From Pseudoscleropodium purum (taxonomy: Eukaryota > Streptophyta > Bryopsida > Hypnales > Brachytheciaceae): 64,000 nt of DNA. This document shows, piece after piece, positions 51,160 through 60,653 of the stretch (position 1 is the first letter of the stretch; every line of letters starts with the position of its first letter). The notes beneath the pieces were generated by a model. The model ran no database searches, was not told the origin of the DNA, and saw nothing but the letters and a program-made list of their open reading frames with translations. Position numbers and translations under genes: made by a program. The DNA lies in assembly GCA_963969395.1 (NCBI GenBank), contig OZ017804.1:12586001-12650000 (forward strand). The letters are read 5' to 3'.

Positions 51160-53515
51160 TTCAAAAAGAGCGGTAACATGTCAAAAATAAAACAGCCTAA
51201 TAATCACTGCTAAATGAGGATCAATGTAATTAGTTTGTCATTTTCTTTTTTTTTTAAATGTAAACCCTAAACCTTATACCCTAATTACCCTAAACCTTTT
51301 CTTTTCTCCCCTAAATTGTTTTATGAATGAGGGGAATGTGGTTAAGTTGAATATGTTTGAATTATTTACTGATATTATATCTCTAAATAGGTTTTGAGAA
51401 GATCTAAAGATGGTGGGGATTTTTTTAAAGTTCATTAGGAAATCAAATGTTTTGCAAAAATAATCAATCCCATTTTCATTGTAAGCAAATGAAATTTTAA
51501 AAAAAGGCCCCAATACATAATTAGAATAACAGTTAAATGGATTTCAACCTCATGATATTTAATGAAAGGTTGTGATTTCTCATTAAAAGTGCATCACGAT
51601 CTTCAAATGAACATCGAGTCTTTCATATTTTTTAACGAAATTTTGATTAGATTTGAAAACAAAGAAAAAGAATCAATGTTTTAACTTTCAAATCATGTAT
51701 GGCTATATTTTTTCTTAAAAACATAGAAAAATTAGTTACTTGAGTTGGTGGAGTAGAATACATTATACATGTGCTATATTTATTTTGAAGGGTAATTTCA
51801 ATATTCTTATTTTAGATGTTTTTAAATATTAATTTTAAAAAAGAGGGTTCATTGTTTAAAGATCTAAAAAATTGACAAATATAATTTCTATTATAAATAG
51901 GAATTGAATTCGGAATTCGATTTTTGAAATGATTCAAATGAAAAAAATATTGATTATAAAATATTTCTTTGTTTGAGTTTTCAAAATGAATTCACAAAAC
52001 AATTGCAAACTTTTGAACTTAGGTATATGGTATTGTTTTTGGTTTGTACTTTGTAGAGTATAATATTTCCATTTTAATCCTAAATAAATGAAAAAATTCC
52101 ACATGAATGAAATGTTTCTATGTATTGCACAAAGATTTCTACCAATTATTATGATAATTAAATACATTGTTACATTTCATAAAATATTCTAAATAGAAAA
52201 AGAAAATCATTTCAGTTTTCAATCATGATAAACGATGTCTTCTACTCTTTCTGTTATATGTTCATTTTGTATAACGTATACATTGTACAATCTTTGAGAG
52301 CAAGATAGTTCATTTTTGGCTCTCATTGAAATAGAAAATATATTTGTGTTTGGGTTTTGAAATCATTATGTATTCTACGGTCTTGCAAGAATGCATCTTG
52401 TTTCTTCCTTTAAATCCTTTTGATATTTTCTTTTTTTTCCTTTTTTTTCTGTCTCATAGGGCTCTTATTATCTTGTTCTCTTCATTTGACCAACCTATTT
52501 GGCTTGGCTCTTAGTTTTTGTTTTTTTAATGTAATGGTTTATGCATATGTTATAAAAAATATATATTATTTATCTAAAATTAATATATTGCTGAACAAAC
52601 GCATAAAGGCATTCAATGCTTTCACATTTAAAGTTATAAATCTATCATAAATCACTCTTGCAAATTTGAATGATTGAATCGAAAATTTGAAAATGTAATT
52701 ACAAGAGCTTTTAATTCAATCAATTGCATAAATCATAAATGTTGAAATGCAACTCGTATAAGTTTAGCATCTATGAAGATTAATTCATGTCATCCACATG
52801 CAATTTTCCAATTTAATAACATGCAATTGACTACTTCAATTTCTTTCTTTTCAATTCTCTAAGTAACATTCACTTCATATCTTTCTCTATTTGTTTATCT
52901 ATTTTTTGGCAACAAATGGAGAAACCATCTTTGTCTATATTTGCACATGCACTCTTATTTGATTGATGAAGAATAGATCTATGAAATATATAATCATTGA
53001 TTTGTTCATGTTGATTTATCTAATATATTTTATGTATGTATATATATTTATATATATATATATATCATTAAAGGAGTATGAAAGACAAGATTGACAGATT
53101 GTGTTCGAATGTTGTTGATTTTAAAATGATTTAGTATTATATCATTTATAAGAATATTATAATAGTATTATGTTATAATATTCCTAAAACAATTGCAACA
53201 AATATTAAAATACATGCTAAGTTAGGTTTGTTAGCCTACCAATTGTTCATTAATAGACATAATTGAGTAGCCCCCTTAAATGAGACATTCAATATCTAAT
53301 ATCTTACAATCCAAATGGTAGATTTGTCTAAAATTTTTTCCACATTTTTTCCAACTAATTTACTACAAGATCCTACGGTTACATATGCCCAAAAGTATTT
53401 TTCTTCTAAGACTTGATATTTGCACTACTATTGGCAGTTTTGAAGTGTTTTTAGTGAAAAGAACTTTACGAGTTAAACATCTCTACCGTGAGATTTTGAA
53501 AAAAGAACAATTTGC
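51160..53515. other. AT-rich centre of the large transposon, no gene seen
   Basis: About 2.3 kb with no credible open frame on either strand. A TA microsatellite lies at 53035-53066 and telomere-like ccctaaa motifs near 51263-51298. Either the lost transposase gene has decayed beyond recognition here, or this is spacer between divergent genes. Confidence 0.5.
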
Positions 53516-53537
53516 TTCATTAGGTTTAGGGTTTAAG

Positions 53538-53870
53538 ATGAGCCGTCCGCCCTGTCCGCCCGATCCGGCGTCCGCCTCGTCCGCCCCGATACCCGTCCTC
53601 CGTCCGCCCTGTTCGCCCAATCCGGAGTCCGCCCTGTCCACCCTGACCGCCCCGTCCGGCCCGATACTCGTCCGCCCTGCCCGCCCTGATACCCGTCCGC
53701 CCGGTTATGGCCGTCCGATTGATACGTGGACTGATGTGGTCCGCATGATCTGGACGTCCGCCTCGGGGCGTCCGCATATATATATGGGGAGGCGGACGGC
53801 TCATTCCGAACAATCGTTCTCTTTTGGAGTGGGCGGACCAATGCATTGGAAGCTCTGCCCGCCCCTTCCG
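53538..53870 (+). promoter_or_regulatory. GC island with TATA box upstream of the low-complexity protein gene
   Basis: GTCCGCC units are repeated for about 330 bases. A strong TATA-like run (catatatatatgggg) lies inside it at about 53775-53790, roughly 220 bases before ATG 54009. The open frames through the island are simply read through the repeat and are not counted as genes. Confidence 0.55.
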
Positions 53871-54008
53871 CTTTCAGTGAACGATTGTTGTGGCATTGTT
53901 ACAAATTTTCACAAAGTTCACGCTTGTAAAATTTTAATTAATTAATTAAATCAAAATTTTGGTTCTTAAGCTTTCTAATTGTTTCATTCTCTTTGCTTCA
54001 GCTTCATC

Positions 54009-55267
54009 ATGCCGAAAGATACAACACCCAAAAAAAGTAGTCGAAAGGGAAGACCCCAATTGTTCGATTGGGATGCTTGGGCCGATCCATTGTGCGTGGG
54101 TGAACCGGGATGGGAAGAAGAACCAACAAGAGTGTGGGATTGCTCAATGTGCAAGAAGTATGTAAAAATGACTCACATTCAAAAACTTTGGCGACGTGAA
54201 CCTGTAGAGCACCAAGCGCCACGTTGGGAAGGACAAATGTCTACGTGCCAAAGTGAGCACTTCAAACAACGATACACACAAGTGCATCGAGTTCTTGGCA
54301 TTAAAAGCGCCAAACCAAATATAATGAATTATAATGTTATGGCAATGGTTTGGGCAGAGATTGTACTCCACAAGGACGTAGACTGGCGTACCGCTACAGG
54401 TCGCAATGTGGAGAACTATACGCGCACGAATGCCGTTATAGATACACAGTGGAGGGGCGCAAGCGATTGCATGAGTGGTCCAATCGAGGTTATCTACAAC
54501 AACCTTCAGTTGTTCTACGAGATGCTGAAGATGAGTGGACAAATGACAATGATGACGATGATATGCAAGCGCCTGTCACATTTGGAGTTAAACACGAGCA
54601 GGTAGAAGAACGAGAACGAATTGAATTCGAACAACAAATACAAGAGGCAACAAGCAGAAGCCTTCAAGATCGTGGACGACAAGATAGGCATGGTGGGCCC
54701 TATGGACATGAACATGGAACGCAAGAATCTGAACAAGGAAGAGGTGGTTCATACTCTGGTTACGATCCTCAAAATAGATATGAAGGTGGAAGAGGGAGCT
54801 ATGGATCCATGCATTATGGTGGTTCAAGTGCAGTTGGTTCTCATTATGGCACTCCCCCTGAAATTGGCTCTCTAGGTGGAACATGTAGCTATAGCAACAC
54901 GCACTATGGTAGGTCTACTGAATCTGGTTCATATTATACGACGCCCACTCAAGTGGGCTCCGAAGGTAGTGGAGGAAGCCATGTAACCCCACAGTATAGT
55001 TGCTCTCTTCACGGAAGCGCCCAATACTATCCGGGATCAACTAGAAGTGATTCATACGGGCATCATGGGGCCTCTTATTACGGGGCTTCAAATGAAAGAG
55101 GATCAGAGCCTACTACTCCGGTTCCTCCTCCCACTTTTGGAGGTTCAAATTATGAACAAGGAGGTGCACCGAGTGGATATCACGGAAACTACGGAGGTGG
55201 TCCGTTCATTGGAGTACAAAGAAGAGGCAGCGGTCAACAATTTGAGTCCGATTCAGATTCCGAATAA
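54009..55267 (+). CDS. transposon-encoded zinc-binding protein with Gly/Ser/Tyr-rich low-complexity tail
   Basis: The N-terminal part, from ATG 54009 (MPKDTTPKKSSRKGRPQ), has a zinc-binding region: CSMC near 54140, then MTHIQKLW and STCQSEH near 54240-54258. It aligns with the minus-strand gene: EPGWEEEP.VWDCSMC..YVKMTHIQKLW against the GWEDEDAEYW region and MCRTCVKMYHIDKLW. A change of frame is needed near 54420-54480 (frameshift or undetected intron). The second half contains DNDDDD, a charged helix (VEERERIEFEQQIQEA), then about 190 residues rich in Gly, Ser, Tyr and His (GSYSGYDPQ, YGTPPEIGS, HYGRSTESGSYY) and an acidic end DSDSE. The tail resembles prion-like domains of RNA-binding proteins. 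Function unknown; a DNA- or nucleoprotein-assembly role is a guess. Confidence 0.6.
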
Positions 55268-55859
55268 AAAAACATGCAAGTATATAGTGAGCATGTATTT
55301 GCTCGATTTTCTCATTTTTACTCTCACGACAAGTATAGAGCACTAGATTGGTAGAAGTAGTACAAAATTTTAAATGAATAGAACAATTTTGAACAACAAT
55401 TTTGTTCACTTTTTCAAAAAGTGTTGTGTAACAGTGTACACCAAGTATGTATGTAGGCAAGCATATTGTTGAAGACATCATTGTATTATTTTATAATAGC
55501 GTTGATGTATACGGCTATAAGCAACTTTGATAAATAATAAAAATATGAAGAAGAAATGTAATTTTGTAAGAGCCATATTATGTCTATTTTTGAATTTAGC
55601 ATTCGAGATTAAATATGTACTAGCATGGTGTGTATTTTGAAATTATTGTTGTGTGTTTATTACATTTAGAAACTCGTAAATGATATAAATGTATTTCTAA
55701 TTAATTTATGAAAGATTAAATTATTTGAATATTTGAAATTTTTTTATTTTTCATTCAACGATTGCTAAAAACTAAAATGATTTCTTATTCGTATGAAAAA
55801 ATGCCCAAATTAGACAATTAGTGGTTCTTCTTTAGATTCTATTTTCAAATATGAAAAAT
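55268..55859. other. AT-rich spacer after the low-complexity protein gene
   Basis: Probably 3' UTR and spacer: aataaa-type signals occur near 55535-55545. No gene seen. Confidence 0.4.
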
Positions 55860-56190
55860 AAATCGGATCGGGCGGACGCTTGATTTGTCCGCCCGTGCCC
55901 GTCCGATCGGGCGGACGGGGCTCAAGGGTTTCGGGGAGGCGGACGGCCGATGCGTCCGCCACCCGCGGCCCGTCCAATCAAGCGGACGGTTTGGGGCCGT
56001 CCGCCGCTGCCCGTCGGATCGGGCGGACGACAAATTTGTCCACCCGTGGCCGTCCGATCGGACGGACGGGGCTCGAGGGTTTCGGGGAGGCGGACGGCCG
56101 ATGCGTCGGCCACCCTTGGCCTGTCCGATCGGGTGGACGGTTTGGGGCCGTCCGCGCCCCAAGAAGATGGGCGGACGGGCCGTCCGCATT
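55860..56190 (+). promoter_or_regulatory. GC island upstream of the kinase-like gene
   Basis: Units built from gtccgatcgggcggacgg occur several times in tandem, including a duplicated block of about 130 bases (around 55895-55960 and 56045-56110, sharing gggtttcggggaggcggac). It ends about 200 bases before ATG 56383. No clear TATA box was seen. Same motif as the transposon ends. Confidence 0.55.
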
Positions 56191-56382
56191 GTCACTTTTG
56201 CTTTGCCCCTTGTGAATGCAAGGTGGAGCGGAGAGCTCGGTGGTTCATCCTCCATTGGCTCCTTTCTGAGGCAAGGCAAGAGTGGTTTATTGAGGCCCCC
56301 TTGTTGCCAATTTTTTGGACACTTGCGCGTGAATTCAATTTCAAATTAAAAAATTTGATCAATATCAGTTTCATTTGTCACG

Positions 56383-57876
56383 ATGCCGAACGGGAAGAAG
56401 AAGGTTGTGAAGCTAAAACATGAAGAGGGACCATCAAACTTGGAGGTAGCTTACCAAAGTCCTTCGGAAGAATGCAAGAAATTCATAATTGAGGGCATCG
56501 TTCAATTTTATGAATCGGAAACAACATTGTCTTTAGACAACAAGTACATCAGATATCAAGAAGAGTGCGTGTCTAAATTCAAGGTAGACATGACACAGAT
56601 GTTGTTGGATGCATTGAATGTGGCGAAGTGGCATGACGAAATGCATAAAACATACTTCACCAAATGTTTGGAGAACAAGGTTCATGACGCTTTGTGGAAT
56701 TCCAAAGTCATTTTGGTTAAATATGGCAAGGAATATCGACCCAATGACGCCCAATTTGAAGAAGTGATTCTGAAAGCGGACTTGTTTAGAGGGCGATGTG
56801 CTCCATTCGCCAAAAAGCACAATTGAGTTGATTCAATTGGTTGGTGGAAAAGCAATGATGGAGTTGCTGAAGCAGAAAGGACCAAACGGCACCTCATAGC
56901 ACTTCCAGATACAACACGCGTGATTGCTGTTGATGATAGAACGATGAGAGGTGGATATGCAACAATTCGAAAGGTTTGTATTGAAGGATGTCCAGGAATA
57001 CTTCCTTATTGGGAGTTTGCGGCAAAGAAATCCATTCACCACCAAACTCGACCCGATCTTGCAAAGTTAGAACATCAAAACGAATCAATGGTTGTTCGAA
57101 TTCCACACGCGGGTGTGATACGATTTGCTGTAGTGCACGGAACGACGTGTGAAGGTTATGCGTATTGGTGGAATGGTAGAACTCTTCGACAAATGTTGAA
57201 TATGGATAAGGACTATCCAGACAACATTCAAATCCATTTGATGTATACAAATTCAACCGAAGAGGAGGTTGTAAAAGCTCACCGTTTAGGGCGATATCGG
57301 AAGAAGTGCACGGAGTTGACATGGACGTTTATGCATATAATGAATGCAGTGCATCTTGCTGGACATTTGCACAATGATCTTTCTTCGGACAACATCTTGT
57401 TGCATTTTCCAGAGGATGAGTCACGTGTGTATATTGGAGTTTGCGATTGGGGCATGACCACCTTAGCTTCTCAGCCAATGAAGTCTTTGTACACATTCAC
57501 ATCAACAGATGAGATGAAACAAACTTTGCAGAGGAGATGGTGGGTGGATCCACGTATTGCATATTTGCATAAAGCAGGTGCAAATGTGAAAGTCATTCCG
57601 ATGTATTCACGTAAGTCGGAAGAGTATGCCGTTCGAAAAATTGCTCGGCGGATGAATGGAAACAACATGTCAGAGGCGTATTTCAACGTGCTACTTAAAA
57701 CACCTAGTGCGACACAATTTGCCTTTCATGACTTTGCAAAAGTGTTTTATGCTTACTTAAAGCGCATTTCTTCGAAGACTGACGATGAAAATACTAGTTT
57801 GGCCCATGTGATTACGCGATTTTCTAATACATATCGTTGGTCGATGCCAGATGAACATTTCCGCCATTTATATTAG
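56383..57876 (+). pseudogene. transposon-encoded protein-kinase-like protein, one in-frame TGA
   Basis: One frame of about 497 codons is interrupted only by TGA at 56824-56826. The N-terminal 147 residues (basic start MPNGKKKVVK, helical) match no domain I know. The rest is kinase-like: a Gly-rich loop region RGGYATIRKV, a strand with EFAAKKS supplying the likely ATP-binding Lys, the catalytic loop HNDLSSDNILL (about 57367-57399) with Asp and Asn present, and DWG in place of DFG (about 57446-57454). Loop residues needed for catalysis are retained, so the ancestral protein may have been active. HND instead of HRD suggests a non-RD or atypical kinase. The stop could be a mutation or lie in an unrecognised intron. 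Role in the transposon unknown. Confidence 0.65.
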
Positions 57877-58289
57877 ATTGGTAGTGCAGAAGTAGTAGTT
57901 GAATACTTGAATAGGTTATATAGGCATTAAAAATTAGTTTAGAAATAAAGAGTTGGAATGAAAAAAATTATATGTGCAATTAGCCAAATGTGCACAATGT
58001 ATGGTATTCTACATTAAATTGAATACATTTTGCCCATATTGATTATGTTTGTATTTGTGTTGATCTTGATTTTTTAAATAGTATATATATATATTTGAAG
58101 TCACAAATTTTTTTAGTTTGCCTTTTGAAAATGAATTGGAATTTTTTCATACTTTCAAGACTATCATGGACTCGTGGTCAAACTTTATAATCTTTCAACT
58201 TATGAGAGACATTGTTTTAATAACAAATCACGAACCATTGCACTTCATTTAATATTTAATTGTTTAAAGATTAAGGGAGTGACAGCGGG
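57877..58289. other. AT-rich 3' flank of the kinase-like gene
   Basis: No coding signal; a short TA run lies at 58081-58095. Probably 3' UTR and spacer before the right terminal island. Confidence 0.4.
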
Positions 58290-58453
58290 GCAGTTTGGAT
58301 AGGGCGGTCGGGGGAAATAGGGCCGTCTGGGAGGACGGGGCAGACGGGCGGGGCGGACGGGGCGGTCCCGGCGGACGCTGTGTCCGCCGGGACCGCGAAT
58401 GTTAGCGGACGCTACGGACACTGCGTCCGCGTCCGGACGTCGTGTCAACTCTG
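58290..58453. repeat. right terminal GTCCG-rich island of the large transposon
   Basis: GGGGCGGACGGG and GTCCG motifs lead into the terminus GTCGTGTCAACTCTG. It corresponds to the right end of the 263-bp relative (61587-61849), which ends CATCATGTCAACCCTG. Confidence 0.8.
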
Positions 58454-60339
58454 ATTCATCCTATGAGGGGGGGGCTTTGGCAGCGGTTTGGGCCATAGCT
58501 CATTTCAGGCCTTATTTGTATGGGCAACGTTTTACGTTGGTAACCGACCACCAGCCTTTGAAGTGGCTCATGGAATCTGACAAGCTCACTGGCAAGCTTG
58601 CCAAGTAGGCTTTGTTGCTTCAAGAGTATGATTTTGAGGTTGTACATCGGGCTGCCATCACCAACTTGGATGCAGATGGTCTTTCTTGCAATCTAAGTCC
58701 TTCGGAAGAAGATGTGATTGGTGCTAGGTGGCATGGGGATTGTAATAGAGAGTCGGTTCCGGGGTGGCATGCAGCAGCTTATCTCACCTTGATGTCTGGC
58801 TCCGCATCGACGTTGTTTGACTTGATAACGGATGAGGAACCAAACAAGGCCCAAGTTGTTAGCAATGTGTGGGAAGACATTCCAGTCTTGCACAAGCTAC
58901 AACATGGGATGCTTCCACCTGCTCTTTCGGCTATGGAGCGCGATCGAGTTGGACACCGGATAACAAGGTTTTGTTGGGAGAACGGCCTTCTATTTCGGGT
59001 GTGGCTGGATGGGACTAGGCGCATAGTTCCCAGGCCAGATCAAAGGGCTTCGTTGGTACGGCAAGTACACGAAGACCTTGGTCATTTTGGTGTGCGACGG
59101 ACTCATTCGATGTTGCGCAGCCAATATTGGTGGACCGGCATGTATTAGCAGGTCGCCACTTATGTTTTACAGTGTGAGGTGTGTGATCGGGTGCGATCCA
59201 GCTTCAACACTTTATCACCGCAATTGCAACCTTTGCCCATTATGGGATTGGACTATCATTGGTCCTTGGACTTTGCTGGTCTACTTGTCGTGTCTCCATA
59301 TGGAGCCAAGTATGTCTTGGTGATGGTGGAGCATTTCAGCAAGTGGATTGAGCTTGTGGCTCTTCCACAGAACTCTTCAGAGTTGGCGGCCATGGCATTC
59401 CTCGACCGAGTGTTGGCTCGTTTTGGAGCCCCAACTGAGGTTTTGACTGATCAAGGGCGAAAGTTCCTTGGAGCTTTTGAAGCTTTGTATACCAAGGCTT
59501 TGATTGACCATCGTACCACTTCTCAGGATCATCCGGAAGTGGACGGTTTGGCGGAGCGTGTGGTTCAGACCGTGAAACGAGGCCTACAAAAGTATGGATT
59601 ACTCCAAGGTGGCCACCGTGATTGGAATTTGATGATACCATGGATTGCCATGGAGTATCAGTTTAGTCGACAGGCTTCACTAGCTGCTTTCAGTCCGTAT
59701 CAGTTGTTATACGAACGGGAGCCCATTCTACCCTATTCTGTACGGGAGAAGTTGGCTCCTGTTGTGGATTTGGATGATCCAGAGGTGTGGATCCAGTGTT
59801 TGCGTGACCGAGCGGAGTTCTTCAAGCGGGCCATGCCGATGGCCATAGAGAATTTATCCATTGCTCAGCATCGCGACATGCTACGGTACGCTCACATTCG
59901 TAGCGGCGCCTACCGACCTCAGTTGCGACGTTTTTCCACGGAGGATTACGTTTATTTGCAACGTTAGGCACCCACGACGTTGGACGTCAAGGCTGGACGG
60001 ACCATTCTTCGCGTGAAGAATGTGTTACCTAGTGGTATCTTATTGTTGGAAGGCATGGATGGCCGGGAGTGTCGGGAGCACTCTAAAAATTGTGCTCCTT
60101 GCCATTTACCCATTGATGGCTCCGTTCATCCTGAGTTGGCCGTTGTACCAGAGGGCCTTTCATGTTTTGTGTGTGGTGAGAAGAAGGGCGCTGCTACCAT
60201 GTTATTGTGCGATCATTGCCAACGTGGATGGCATATGGCTTGCTTGATGCCGCCTTTTTCTACTCTACCGTCCGGGGATTGGACTTGCCCTCGTTGTAGG
60301 AGGTCTTCTAACCATGTTTCACATAGTGAACTAGCTTGA
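58454..60339 (+). pseudogene. RNase H remainder, integrase and PHD finger of the gypsy element
   Basis: RNase H resumes with YEGGALAAVWAIAHFRPYL and TDHQPLKWLM. The integrase zinc domain reads VHEDLGHFGVRRTHSML then CEVCDRV (H-H-C-C; about 59066-59193). The catalytic core has D in DYHWSLDFAGL (near 59260), D in LTDQGRKF (near 59445) and E in DGLAERVVQTVK (near 59550), the DD-E triad. The C-terminal end is a PHD finger (about 60160-60305): CFVCGEKKG, MLLCDHCQRGWHMACL and WTCPRCRR fit the C4HC3 pattern. PHD fingers bind histone H3 tails, so integration targeting is plausible. TAG stops at 58606, 59146 and 59965. Confidence 0.92.
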
Positions 60340-60653
60340 CTTTCTCGTGCACTTTTACTGGTGTGGTGCGTTGCCATCTAGTTAGAGTTCTTGGTTTTGT
60401 TTCAGACATAGGCAACGTGAAAATTGACCAAGGGATTGGCAACAAAGTTGCCTAAGGCGATTAAATATGGGGTTCACATTGCACCCGGCCTATCCTCTCT
60501 TTGTTACTTCTCCATGCACTTATTGATTCGGTGATGGATTACCTTTTGACTGGATGCGTATAGTTGTTGCAGCGACATCACTGTGGCGATAGTCTATATT
60601 GTGTTGTTTGGTCCTAGCGAATTAGAGGGGCTCTTTATCCGCTAGGGGGGGCA
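60340..60653 (+). other. 3' untranslated region and polypurine run of the gypsy element
   Basis: No coding signal after the PHD finger. The run gctagggggggcactcgagg at 60641-60660 is the only polypurine tract and lies about 110 bases before the TGTCAC LTR start, not directly next to it. Confidence 0.55.

Larger units (their letters stand above)
46776..58453. mobile_element. 11.7-kb multi-gene DNA transposon with 8-bp target duplication (hAT-like ends, no recognised transposase)
   Basis: The element begins CAGGGTTGACGAATCACAAC and ends GTCGTGTCAACTCTG, which are inverted ends (CAGGGTTGAC against CAGAGTTGAC). It is flanked by ATTCATCC at 46768-46775 and 58454-58461. Removing element and one repeat rejoins the RNase H frame from NYSS to YEGGALAAVWAI, which confirms the boundaries. 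GC-rich GTCCG arrays occupy both termini. Eight-bp duplications occur in hAT, P, Zisupton and KDZ-type elements; the CAGGG start is most hAT-like. Cargo is a zinc/coiled-coil/RING protein (-), a zinc/low-complexity protein (+) and a kinase-like protein (+). No hAT-type dimerisation domain or DDE triad was seen. Confidence 0.9.

Noticed and set aside
50823..51213. Overlapping Arg/Gly-rich and Pro-rich open frames in the GC island
   Set aside because: They arise because GTCCG repeats contain no stops in several frames. The same happens at 53526-53945, 55845-56423 and 61582-61823.
46776..58453. A hAT transposase gene inside the large transposon
   Set aside because: Termini and 8-bp duplication are hAT-like, but no hATC dimerisation region or DDE-like motif was visible in any frame, so the superfamily is left open.
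40106..59967. Reassigned TAG codon decoding Gln
   Set aside because: The TAG bias fits it, but the spliced host gene contains no in-frame TAG, and TGA, TAA and a frameshift also occur in the element. Mutational decay is simpler.
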